Shown here: piece by piece, positions 15,170 to 22,607 of the stretch
Layout of the letters: each line of letters begins with the position of its first letter
Position numbering within the stretch: position 1 is the stretch's first letter
From: Oribacterium parvum
Lineage (GTDB): Bacteria; Bacillota; Clostridia; Lachnospirales; Lachnospiraceae
Length of the DNA stretch: 24,910 nucleotides
Reading direction: 5' to 3'
NCBI GenBank assembly: GCA_938022235.1
Contig: CALIEL010000014.1
Span: 1 to 24,910, forward strand
Position numbers and translations under genes: made by a program
The notes under the pieces: model-generated
What the model saw: the letters and a program-made list of their open reading frames with translations, nothing else
Told to the model about the DNA's origin: nothing
The model's database searches: none

Positions 15170-16879
15170 TTAGCCAACATATAGCATTCCTCGAAAGAGT
15201 TCATTTTCGTCTTTGCCATTGATATTTAAAGTCCAATTCTGCGTATCTCTTTCAACTGGTACTCGGTAGCAAGTTCCATTGTATTGGAATTGACTAAAAT
15301 CATTTAGGTTAAAAATGCTGAAGTCCTCATTTCCTTCATTATCTATATATTTTTCATCAATAATTCGCATATCCATGTAAGAGGCATTATCCGTATACAT
15401 CAGTAGGAGATAGGAACCGGCGGGGATAGTTCCTTCTTTTAGCACGTTTCCATTTGCATCTACTTCTTGAACCGGAACATCTTGAATAGCCTGGATAACA
15501 TGATTGCTGGTTATTTTGTATCGGTTTCCATTTGGTTTTGGATAAGCTTCCGCATCAATCAACCAGTCCATTTCTACAGTATTGGTACTGAGAAAGCCGT
15601 TGTCTTCTGCTCCACAAAACCCTTTCGCATCCGTAAAATTTTCCTTGAGAAGATGCGTGTATTCGATATTGTTTACATTTTTAAAGTAGTATTCTCTGGC
15701 AGATAGATCCACATACCAGTTTTCTTCCGGTTTTAATTCCATGGTAGAAAGGTCGATTCGATAGAGTAAAGTTACCCCGTCATCTTCATCCTTAAAGAGG
15801 TAAATGTAGTATTTTCCGGACTTTTTGAGAAGATAAGGAGTTCCGTCAATGCCTTCCACAGCTCCACTTTCCCTATTGCCGGAAACGACGGAAATATCCA
15901 AATAAAACATTCCCTCTTCTTCCTGTTTTTTCAGATAAACGGGCTCCCGTTTTCCGCTTCCGTCCACATCTACATCCAGATACATGTTGTCAAAAAGTGG
16001 GATTACATAGTCCTCTTCCGTTTTAGTATATTCTTCGACGAATAGATTCTCCCCTTCATCAAAATATACGGTAAGAACCTTGGGGGACTTAAGAGACCGG
16101 CCGGTAAGATCGATATCGGAATATATAGAAACGCCCTCCGCATTTACCGTCCAAGTAAGTGCATCTCCCTTTTCTTTTATATTCTGTAAAAGTGCAGGAG
16201 GAAATTCCACAGCTGTACCAGCGGATTCCTGCGCTCTTTTTTCAGCCAAAGCAAAGAAGCTGTCCCTGTCTTTTACCACATCGGAAAAAGCCAGTCGTTT
16301 TCCGCTTTTACTATCAAAATTCACAGAATAGTGCTGATACTCGCTTCCGCTTCCCGTGTAATCTATGGATTTGGAATTTAAAATGCTGACGATGCTTTTG
16401 TCTGCTCTAATAACATCACTATTGGTCTTCACTTCAGGAGTATTTCCCAAGTAGTTCGCCACATTCCTTTTGGCCTCTTCTGAAGTATTAGCGATATTTA
16501 CCAGCTCCGCAAAATCCTTTTGATAGAGCTCTTCTACTTCCTTGTTATAGTCTTCAAAGGCCTTTCTCAGGGCATTAAATTCCTCACCCTCTTCCTTCAG
16601 CTGTAACTTAGTGCTTTCTATACTATAAAGATAATGATAGTTTGCATCCGTGTGCCTTTCTCCGATTTCTTCTAAAAGGATATGGGGCATTCCTATAATC
16701 ATGCTTTCAGCTTGTGCTTCTTTTTCTTCTCCGTTGTCCTTCTGCTGCTCCTGTGAATCACTGGATTCCGCCCCTGTTTTGTCCGTCCCGCCGGCTTCTT
16801 TTTCTGCCTTTGCACAAGACAGGAAAATAAAGCTAAGAAGAAGGAATAATACTAAAAGTAGTTGTTTTTTTGCTTTCAT
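15170..16879 (-). CDS. Lipoprotein with DUF4163/DUF3298-like domain and long unassigned C-terminal region
   Basis: 569 aa surface lipoprotein. The signal MKAKKQLLLVLFLLLSFIF ends in lipobox FLSC, lipid attachment at Cys22, then a Glu/Ser/Gln-rich linker (24-60). Residues of about 80-285 resemble the DUF4163 plus DUF3298 pair found in RsiV and PdaC-type proteins, best seen in HYSVNFDSKSGKRLAFSDVV and the closing VLTVYFDEGENLFVEEY. The rest (about 286-569), including a stretch YLDVDVDGSGKREPVYLKK that resembles a calcium-loop-like Asp-rich repeat, is not recognised. The ribosome site is AAGGAGGACGAA. The promoter is at 16965-16992. Function unknown; binding of peptidoglycan or a lytic enzyme, as in RsiV, is only a possibility. 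Confidence 0.75.
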   Translation of the reverse strand: MKAKKQLLLVLFLLLSFIFLSCAKAEKEAGGTDKTGAESSDSQEQQKDNGEEKEAQAESMIIGMPHILLEEIGERHTDANYHYLYSIESTKLQLKEEGEEFNALRKAFEDYNKEVEELYQKDFAELVNIANTSEEAKRNVANYLGNTPEVKTNSDVIRADKSIVSILNSKSIDYTGSGSEYQHYSVNFDSKSGKRLAFSDVVKDRDSFFALAEKRAQESAGTAVEFPPALLQNIKEKGDALTWTVNAEGVSIYSDIDLTGRSLKSPKVLTVYFDEGENLFVEEYTKTEEDYVIPLFDNMYLDVDVDGSGKREPVYLKKQEEEGMFYLDISVVSGNRESGAVEGIDGTPYLLKKSGKYYIYLFKDEDDGVTLLYRIDLSTMELKPEENWYVDLSAREYYFKNVNNIEYTHLLKENFTDAKGFCGAEDNGFLSTNTVEMDWLIDAEAYPKPNGNRYKITSNHVIQAIQDVPVQEVDANGNVLKEGTIPAGSYLLLMYTDNASYMDMRIIDEKYIDNEGNEDFSIFNLNDFSQFQYNGTCYRVPVERDTQNWTLNINGKDENELFRGMLYVG

Positions 16880-16964
16880 TTCGTCCTCCTTGCCTTTTCT
16901 CTTTAAGAGAGTTTAGTTATCGTCTCTGTTTTTGTTCCGTACTATTCAAACATTAATTTTTACT

Positions 16965-16992
16965 ATTTTATCATACTTTGTTTTCGTTTCAA
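16965..16992 (-). promoter_or_regulatory. Promoter of the DUF3298-type lipoprotein gene
   Basis: On the minus strand TTGAAA (16987-16992) and TAAAAT (16965-16970) are 16 bp apart, with an extended -10 TG one base before the -10 box. It lies about 85 bp upstream of the start codon. Confidence 0.6.
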
Positions 16993-17043
16993 TATGATTT
17001 GAAGAGCAGATGGAACGTCAGAACGTATAGGAACCGGAGGGAA

Positions 17044-17065
17044 CTTAGTTGCGCCGGCAACTAAG
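17044..17065. terminator. Hairpin downstream of msrAB, possible terminator
   Basis: CTTAGTTGC (17044-17052) pairs perfectly with GCAACTAAG (17057-17065) around GCCG. It sits 18 bp past the msrAB stop. The minus-strand flank lacks a T run (TTCCCTCC), so terminator function is uncertain; it could act as a 3' stabilising hairpin. Confidence 0.5.
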
Positions 17066-17082
17066 GCAAGGAAGGTGGATTT

Positions 17083-18024
17083 TTATATATATTTTTTCAG
17101 TTCCCCATACCCCTCTTTTTCCATTTCTTCATAGGGAATAAAGCGGACAGAAGAGGAGTTAATGCAGTAGCGGAGGCCGCCCAGTTCTCTTGGGCCGTCA
17201 TGAAAGACATGGCCCAGATGGTAGTCTCCACCCTGGGAACGGACTTCTATTCTACGCATTCCCAGACTGTTGTCTTCCAGGTATCGGATTACTTCTCCGG
17301 CAATGGGCTTTGCAAAGCTGGGCCATCCGCAAGAGGAGTGAAATTTGTCTTTGGAGGAAAATAACGGCTCTCCGGTGGCTCTATCCACATAAAGCCCTTT
17401 AGCATTTGTATCCCAATAAACATTTTCAAAGGGACGGTCCGTGGCACTATGCACCAGCACATTGTATTCCTCTTTTGTCAGCTTTTCCTGTAGTTCTTTT
17501 TCGGAAAGAGGCTGATATTGCTCTGAATCAATCAATGGCTCATCCGCCAGGGCAAGGGAGATGTGGCAGTAGCCTCCCGGATTTTTATGCAGATAATCCT
17601 GATGATATTCTTCCGCAGAGTCAAAGGCTTCCAAGGGAAGCACTTCCACCACCAAAGGAGAGCTGTACTGCTCTTGCTCTTTTTTTAGAGCCTCCTGAAT
17701 GATCTCTTTGTCCGCTTCTTCTACATAGTAGATACCGGTGCGGTATTGGGTGCCCACATCATTTCCCTGCTTATTTAAGCTGGTAGGATCAATTATACGA
17801 AAATAATAGCGCAAAAGATTTTTTAAAGGCAGGAGCTCCGGGTCATAGTCGATTTTTACAATTTCCGCATGGCCGGTATTGTTGTGACAAACCTCTTTAT
17901 AGCTGGGATTTCTGCTGTTTCCGTTGGCGTAACCGCAAGAGGTAGAGAGCACTCCCGGAATTCTTTGAAAATAGGCTTCTACTCCCCAAAAGCAACCGCC
18001 TGCAAGATATATGGTTTTCTGCAT
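17083..18024 (-). CDS. msrAB: Fused methionine sulfoxide reductase MsrA-MsrB
   Basis: 313 aa bifunctional repair enzyme that reduces both S- and R-methionine sulfoxide in proteins. The start ATG (18022-18024) follows AAAGGAG with a 5-nt gap. The MsrA half opens with LAGGCFWGVE, catalytic Cys11, and includes GYANGNSRNPSYKEVCHNNTGHAE. The MsrB half holds YVDRATGEPLFSS, CGWPSF with Cys232 as the likely resolving cysteine, and RYCINSSSVRF with catalytic Cys287. The two CxxC zinc motifs of other MsrB proteins are absent, as is usual in the non-zinc class. No signal peptide is present, so it is cytoplasmic. It is monocistronic by position and joins the other oxidative-stress genes downstream in the window only by neighbourhood. 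Confidence 0.95.
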   Translation of the reverse strand: MQKTIYLAGGCFWGVEAYFQRIPGVLSTSCGYANGNSRNPSYKEVCHNNTGHAEIVKIDYDPELLPLKNLLRYYFRIIDPTSLNKQGNDVGTQYRTGIYYVEEADKEIIQEALKKEQEQYSSPLVVEVLPLEAFDSAEEYHQDYLHKNPGGYCHISLALADEPLIDSEQYQPLSEKELQEKLTKEEYNVLVHSATDRPFENVYWDTNAKGLYVDRATGEPLFSSKDKFHSSCGWPSFAKPIAGEVIRYLEDNSLGMRRIEVRSQGGDYHLGHVFHDGPRELGGLRYCINSSSVRFIPYEEMEKEGYGELKKYI

Positions 18025-18081
18025 AGTAACTCCTTTCCGATGAAATTGATTTATAATGAAACGGTTCTGTAGCATTGTAGT

Positions 18082-18093
18082 TTATAGCTATAA
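18082..18093. promoter_or_regulatory. 12-bp palindrome upstream of msrAB
   Basis: TTATAGCTATAA is a perfect 12-bp palindrome 57 bp before the msrAB start codon, overlapping AT-rich sequence where its promoter is expected. It is a candidate operator; the regulator is unknown. A second palindrome-like site, AAATCCC-C-GGGATTT, lies at 18166-18180. Confidence 0.35.
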
Positions 18094-18260
18094 CATTTGC
18101 TGAAAAAATCCTTAGTTTGATAACTAATAGCTTTACTTTAGCACAAATGAGAAGGCAATCTACAAAAATCCCCGGGATTTCCGATTTTTTTAGATTTGTA
18201 TTCCGAAAAGGAAAACAATGCTATAGTATAGAAAATATCCAGAGCATGATACTTTGATAA

Positions 18261-18383
18261 ATGGAGCAGCCGGATGTGTATGAATCTGAGATACAGAGGC
18301 CGGTGCTACAGAAGCAGCGATGTAGGAACTATGGATACAGAAGCAGCGATGTAGGAACTATGGATACAGAAGCAGCGATGTAG
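18261..18383 (+). other. Short open frame crossing the 29-bp repeats, in frame with the esterase
   Basis: ATG 18261 opens a 40-codon frame beginning MEQPDVYESEIQRPVLQ. It runs through the first two repeat copies, each in a different frame, and stops at TAG (18381-18383) in the third. It shares the esterase reading frame but is separated from it by this TAG and a TGA at 18405. No good ribosome site precedes it, so translation is doubtful. Confidence 0.25.
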
Positions 18384-18420
18384 AAACCATGGATAAAGAA
18401 ACCATGAATACAGAAACCGG
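18310..18420. repeat. 29-bp tandem repeat, three copies plus two decayed partial copies
   Basis: Copies at 18310-18338 and 18339-18367 are identical; the third (18368-18396) has a few changes; partial copies beginning AGAAACC follow at 18397 and 18412. Each unit starts AGAAGCAGCGATGTAG and ends in TATGGATAC in the first two copies. There are no spacers. The unit length is not a multiple of three. Confidence 0.93.
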
Positions 18421-18467
18421 ATTTGTTGGAAGCAGAGCTGGAAAAAATAGGAATGGAGAATATAGGA

Positions 18468-19280
18468 ATGGAAAAAGAGCTGAAGATATCGTCCTTTTCC
18501 GTAGAGGGAAAGAAAGCGACACTGTATCAACCGCTTGAAAGTATGGTAGAGAAGAAATTAAATCAGGCGAATACAAATACCAGTCTGAACACAAATGGTC
18601 AGACTATGGAAGCAAGAGCTTTGGGAGGGAAATTATCAGAAGTCAAATCATCAGAAGTCCAATTATCCCCTCCTCTACTGATTCTTCATTGCTTTTCCGA
18701 AGAGGAAGAGGCGGTGGTAAAGCTTTTGCAGGGGCAGGAGTACTTTAGCTTTCCACTTCTTTGTATCAATAACTTAAACTGGCAGAAGGACATGTGCCCC
18801 TGGGATAGTCCTGCTCTTATTAAAAATGAGAAGGATTTTATTGGCGGAGCGGATGAATATTTGTTCCTTTTAGAAAAGGAAATTATTCCGAGGGCAGTAG
18901 AAATTCTTGGAGAAGAGCCTACATATTATGCGTTGGCCGGATATTCCTTGGCCGGTCTTTTTGCCCTATATGCCGGCTACCGAAGTTCTTTATTTTCTCG
19001 GATTGCTTCTGTCTCCGGCTCCCTTTGGTATCCGGACTTTGTTTCCTTTGCCAAGGAGAAGAAAATGCTGAGCAAAGCGGAGAGGCTCTATCTTTCCTTG
19101 GGAACAGAGGAAGCGAGAACCATGCATGCCGTCCTGTCCACCATAGAAAGAAAAACCCGGGAACTGGTAGAGCACTACCAATCCTCGGGATACTGTGTGA
19201 AGTTTGAGCAAAATCCCGGAAACCATTTTTGTGAAGTGGAGCAAAGAATCGAAAAGGGGATTCGGTGGATCATGGAGTAA
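18468..19280 (+). CDS. Alpha/beta-hydrolase esterase (Fes/BesA-like, COG2819 type)
   Basis: 270 aa from ATG 18468, which has a GGAG about nine bases upstream; ATG 18453 and TTG 18423 are alternatives, and an in-frame TGA at 18405 limits the start. The hydrolase signature LAGYSLAGLFALYAG puts the nucleophile at Ser160; the strand SRIASVSGSLWYPDF follows, and PGNHFCEVEQRI near the end offers the catalytic His253. This arrangement resembles siderophore or acyl esterases of the BesA/enterochelin-esterase group, but the substrate is unknown. Residues of about 26-66 form a low-complexity insert rich in Asn, Thr, Ser and Glu. Two 15-bp repeats fall here or at the start: IGMEN/IGMEK and SEVKS/SEVQL. 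No signal peptide is seen. The exporter gene begins 22 bp downstream. Confidence 0.8.
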   Translation: MEKELKISSFSVEGKKATLYQPLESMVEKKLNQANTNTSLNTNGQTMEARALGGKLSEVKSSEVQLSPPLLILHCFSEEEEAVVKLLQGQEYFSFPLLCINNLNWQKDMCPWDSPALIKNEKDFIGGADEYLFLLEKEIIPRAVEILGEEPTYYALAGYSLAGLFALYAGYRSSLFSRIASVSGSLWYPDFVSFAKEKKMLSKAERLYLSLGTEEARTMHAVLSTIERKTRELVEHYQSSGYCVKFEQNPGNHFCEVEQRIEKGIRWIME

Positions 19281-19302
19281 AAGGGAAAGTAGAGTAGTGT
19301 AA

Positions 19303-20262
19303 ATGAAAGAAGAAATCAGATTAGAAAAAGAGCGTAAAATAAAGGGAATCATTTCCATAATCCTTTCTGCGGCAGGCTTTGCGGGAATGGCTTTTTTTGT
19401 AAAGCTTTCCGGAGATCTGCCTACCATGCAGAAAGCAATGTTTCGAAATTGTGTGGCGGCTTTGATTGCCTTTGTGATGATGCGGCAGCAGGGATTGCAT
19501 TATTCTGTCCCCAAGGAGCTTAGGATTCCTCTACTTCTTCGTTGTTGTTTTGGAACCTTGGGGATTCTTTGTAACTTTTGGTCAATTACGTATCTGAAGC
19601 TGGGGGATGCCAGTATTTTACAGAAAATGGCGCCTTTCTTTGCTATTGTAATGTCTATTTTTATTTTGGGAGAAAAGCCCAATAAGATGGCGATTGTTTC
19701 CGTGCTCTTAGCTTTACTGGGAGCAGCCTTTGTGGTGAAGCCCGGGCAGGGAATCGTGGGACTTCCTGCACTGGTGGCACTTTTTGGTGGATTTTCGGCG
19801 GGAACGGCCTATACCTTTGTTCGCAAGGTAGGCTTAGGTGGCGTGAAAGGACCGGTAGTGGTCTTTTCTTTTTCGATGTTTTCCGTTTTGGTATTGCTTC
19901 CATTTTTTCTTTTGCAATACAAGCCAATGTCTATACAGCAAACAGTATATTTGATTTTAGCGGGCTGCAGTGCGGCGGTGGGTCAGATCTTTGTGACCAA
20001 GGCTTATGCCTATGCGCCGGCCAAGGAAATATCCGTCTTTGACTATTCTCAGGTGCTCTTTGCGGCTTTATTAGGCTTTGTGGTCTTTGGGGAAATTCCG
20101 GACGTTTATAGCTTCGTGGGCTATGCCCTCATTTTCGGAACGGCTCTTTGGAAATGGAAGCAGACCGGATCAGAAAATGCAAGTCCTTTGGAAAGAAGAG
20201 TTGCAGATATGAGAGCAGGGAAGAACATCCATGAGCATGAGCTACTTGAGGAAGAGGAATAA
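19303..20262 (+). CDS. EamA/DMT family transporter
   Basis: 319 aa membrane protein with about ten hydrophobic segments in two homologous halves, the normal EamA layout. The N-terminus has a charged lead (MKEEIRLEKERKIKG), then ISIILSAAGFAGMAFFVKLS. The first half includes RNCVAALIAFVMM and YLKLGDASILQKMAPFFAIVMS; the second VFDYSQVLFAALLGFVVFGEIPD, both typical of the family. DMT transporters export amino acids, nucleobases or related metabolites; the substrate here cannot be told. The ribosome site is weak. The 22-bp gap from the esterase suggests cotranscription. The C-terminal tail is hydrophilic and charged, ending in a run of Glu. Confidence 0.9.
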   Translation: MKEEIRLEKERKIKGIISIILSAAGFAGMAFFVKLSGDLPTMQKAMFRNCVAALIAFVMMRQQGLHYSVPKELRIPLLLRCCFGTLGILCNFWSITYLKLGDASILQKMAPFFAIVMSIFILGEKPNKMAIVSVLLALLGAAFVVKPGQGIVGLPALVALFGGFSAGTAYTFVRKVGLGGVKGPVVVFSFSMFSVLVLLPFFLLQYKPMSIQQTVYLILAGCSAAVGQIFVTKAYAYAPAKEISVFDYSQVLFAALLGFVVFGEIPDVYSFVGYALIFGTALWKWKQTGSENASPLERRVADMRAGKNIHEHELLEEEE

Positions 20263-20309
20263 AATGCAGCCCTTGAATACTTTGTGAAAAAGAGTTATCT
20301 TTGATAAAA

Positions 20310-20325
20310 TGTTGCATTTGCAACA
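20310..20325. promoter_or_regulatory. Perfect 16-bp inverted repeat (TGTTGCA-TT-TGCAACA), candidate operator
   Basis: Both 7-bp arms match exactly, and TATATT (20337-20342) downstream could be a -10 box with TTGCAT (20312-20317) as -35 at 19 bp, so the site would cover the promoter. It stands 188 bp before the bicupin start and could control the bicupin-flavodiiron pair. The regulator family is not identified. Confidence 0.55.
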
Positions 20326-20513
20326 AACATATCTTTTATATTGTATACAATAGACTTTGTAAGAAGGATTTAAAGATGCAAGCCTCTTATAAAGCTAAAG
20401 TTTAAATTGTTTCAAGGGAGAATTTTTTAGAGCTTAAAGAGACTTCAAGAGCAATGTTTTTAAAGTCTGAAGCATTTTCAAAATCAAAGTCCTTCAGCAA
20501 AGAAAGGAGGCTT

Positions 20514-21164
20514 ATGAAAGAAAAAGTCGGAGAAGTGTTTTCCATAGCAAGAGAGAATCCACCGGTACGGGGCTGTACCGTATCCAAGCAGATTCATCCG
20601 GGAGAAAATGCCGTTATTTATTTTTCCATGGCGGAGAGGACAGATATCAGTGCAGAGCTTTATCCCTATCATAAGCTACTTTTCGTAGCGGAGGGGGAGA
20701 TAGAAGTTTACGGAACAGGAGAAGGGAAGTTCCTTTCCAAGGGGCAGGCCATTCTCACCCCGGTGGAGAAACCGGTGGGGATCCGTAGTGAAAAAGGTGC
20801 AGTATACACAGAAATTTCCATAAGGAGGGAAGATTTTATGAATGAAGCGGTAAAAGCAGGTGAGGTTTTTCATTTGGCAGACTTACTCCCCTATCAGGAG
20901 GGTAAGATTGTAAACATGGATTTGATGCACAATGAGAAAATGAAGTTTGTGCTGATGTCCTTTTCAGAGGGAACCGGTCTTTCCGAGCACGCAGCTCCGG
21001 GAGAAGCTATGGTATTTGCGCTGGAAGGAGAAGCAGTGATTCAATATGAGGGTGTGGACCATGTGATTCATGCCGGAGAAGAGTTCCATTTTGCCAAGGC
21101 AGGTCGACATGCAGTAACAGCCAAGGGAAATTTCAAAATGGCTTTGTTAATCAGTTTGGCATAA
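20514..21164 (+). CDS. Bicupin (two cupin domains), function unknown
   Basis: 216 aa from ATG 20514, preceded by AAAGGAGG with a short gap; an in-frame ATG at 20454 would add 20 Ser/Lys-rich residues without a ribosome site. Two cupin barrels are visible: the first around PYHKLLFVAEGEIEVYGTGEG with a following hydrophobic strand, the second around HAAPGEAMVFALEGEAVIQYEG and HVIHAGEEFHFAKAGRHAV. The second retains Glu and His positions that could hold a metal; the first looks weaker. Similar small bicupins occur in Clostridia without known reactions. The flavodiiron gene begins 43 bp downstream, suggesting a role in redox or oxygen stress. Confidence 0.8.
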   Translation: MKEKVGEVFSIARENPPVRGCTVSKQIHPGENAVIYFSMAERTDISAELYPYHKLLFVAEGEIEVYGTGEGKFLSKGQAILTPVEKPVGIRSEKGAVYTEISIRREDFMNEAVKAGEVFHLADLLPYQEGKIVNMDLMHNEKMKFVLMSFSEGTGLSEHAAPGEAMVFALEGEAVIQYEGVDHVIHAGEEFHFAKAGRHAVTAKGNFKMALLISLA

Positions 21165-21207
21165 GAGAACATTTAGAGTACATAAGAGAATTCTTTGGGA
21201 GAATAAG

Positions 21208-22401
21208 ATGAGAAAAGCAGTAAAGGGAAATGTCAGTTGGATAGGCTATATCGACTGGGAATTACAGCATTTTCATGGGGATGATTATTCCATCATAAAC
21301 GGTTCCAGCCAAAATGCCTATCTCATCGAGGAAGAAAAGACGGTTTTGATGGATACGGTTTGGACACCCCATCGTTTTGACTTTGTGGAGAATCTGAAAA
21401 AGGAAATTGATCTGAAAAAGATTGACTTTATCGTGGCAAATCATGGGGAGTGCGACCATTCCGGCTCTCTTACCACCATTTTGGAGGAGATTCCGGATGT
21501 GCCGATTTATTGCACGGCAAATGCGGTAAAAAGCATTGAGGGGCAGTATGGCAAGAGGGGGTGGAATTTCCACGTGGTTAAGACCGGGGATTCCTTGGAT
21601 ATCGGAAATGGTAAGAAGCTTATTTTCCTGGAAATGCGGATGCTCCACTGGCCGGATTCCATGGCAACTTTTTTAACCGGGGACAATATCCTTTTCTCCA
21701 TGGATGCCTTTGGACAGCATTATGCGGTGGAGGAGCTTTTTAACGACAAGGCAAATCAATGCGTTCTCATGAAGGAAGCCATGAAGTACTATGCCAATAT
21801 TGTGGCCCCCTTTGCTCCGATTTTACGGAAAAAGCTGGAAGAGATTACGGCTTTAAATCTTCCGATAGAAATGATTGCTCCTTCCCATGGCGCCATTTGG
21901 CGGGATAATCCCATGCAGATTGTGGAAAAATATGCGGAATGGGCTCAAGATTATCAGGAAAATCAGGTGACGATTGCCTTTGATACCATGTGGGAGGGCA
22001 CTACAAAGATTGCCTACAGCATTGCGGAGGAGATTCATCGGCAAAGTCCGGATACTGTGGTGAAGGTTTTTAACATTTCCAAGTCGGATAAAAATGAAGT
22101 GATGACGGAGGTCTTTAAGTCCAAGGCCATTGCGGTAGAATCCCCCACCGTGGGAAATTCTGTCTTATCTTCTGTGGCAGGCTGGCTGGAGTTTTTAAAG
22201 CAGCTGAAGTTTAAGAAGAAAAAGGCAGCGGCCTTTGGCTGTTATGGCTGGAGCGGAGAGTCCGTGAAGGTTTTACAGGAGTCCTTAAAGGAAGCAGGCT
22301 ATAATGTCATTCCTGAAAATATTCGGGCGGAATGGGTGGCCAAGGAAGAGGATTTTGCGGCGATTCCGGCACTGGTAAGCGCACTGCTAAAGGCGGAATA
22401 G
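21208..22401 (+). CDS. Class A flavodiiron protein (FprA family)
   Basis: 397 aa. Flavodiiron proteins reduce O2 to water or NO to N2O with electrons from rubredoxin or similar donors, protecting anaerobes. The beta-lactamase-like domain carries the full di-iron ligand set: HGECDH (His79, Glu81, Asp83, His84), His147 (MLHWPDSM), Asp166 (FSMDAFGQH) and His227 (APSHGAIW). From about residue 252 the flavodoxin domain binds FMN, with phosphate loop DTMWEGTTKIA and later ESPTVGNSV and GCYGWSGE. No rubredoxin or reductase domain is fused, so it is class A. GGGAG lies six bases before the ATG. It follows the bicupin and ends in a terminator. Confidence 0.95.
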   Translation: MRKAVKGNVSWIGYIDWELQHFHGDDYSIINGSSQNAYLIEEEKTVLMDTVWTPHRFDFVENLKKEIDLKKIDFIVANHGECDHSGSLTTILEEIPDVPIYCTANAVKSIEGQYGKRGWNFHVVKTGDSLDIGNGKKLIFLEMRMLHWPDSMATFLTGDNILFSMDAFGQHYAVEELFNDKANQCVLMKEAMKYYANIVAPFAPILRKKLEEITALNLPIEMIAPSHGAIWRDNPMQIVEKYAEWAQDYQENQVTIAFDTMWEGTTKIAYSIAEEIHRQSPDTVVKVFNISKSDKNEVMTEVFKSKAIAVESPTVGNSVLSSVAGWLEFLKQLKFKKKKAAAFGCYGWSGESVKVLQESLKEAGYNVIPENIRAEWVAKEEDFAAIPALVSALLKAE

Positions 22402-22403
22402 GA

Positions 22404-22439
22404 GAGGGAGGGGAAGTGACATCCTCTCCCTTGCTTTTT
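22404..22439 (+). terminator. Rho-independent terminator after the flavodiiron gene
   Basis: GGGAGGGGA (22406-22414) pairs with TCCTCTCCC (22422-22430) with one G-U, loop AGTGACA, then TTGCTTTTTG. A second inverted repeat TATTTTC/GAAAATA (22467-22487) lies further downstream and may concern the next gene. Confidence 0.8.
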
Positions 22440-22607
22440 GCAAAAAACTTTCTATACTAGGAAGGGTATTTTCTTCTACTGAAAATAGAGAAGAAGTCGG
22501 CACAAAGCTGGGTCATAAAAGTCGGTAATAAATTTTGTAATAGCTATCAACGCTGAAGGAAACGAAAGAAATAAATTCTAAAAAGAAAGGCTAATTAGAA
22601 GAAAAGC

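Noticed and set aside
18310..18420. 29-bp repeats considered as a CRISPR array
   Set aside because: The units are directly abutting with no spacers, decay after three copies, and no cas genes are present.
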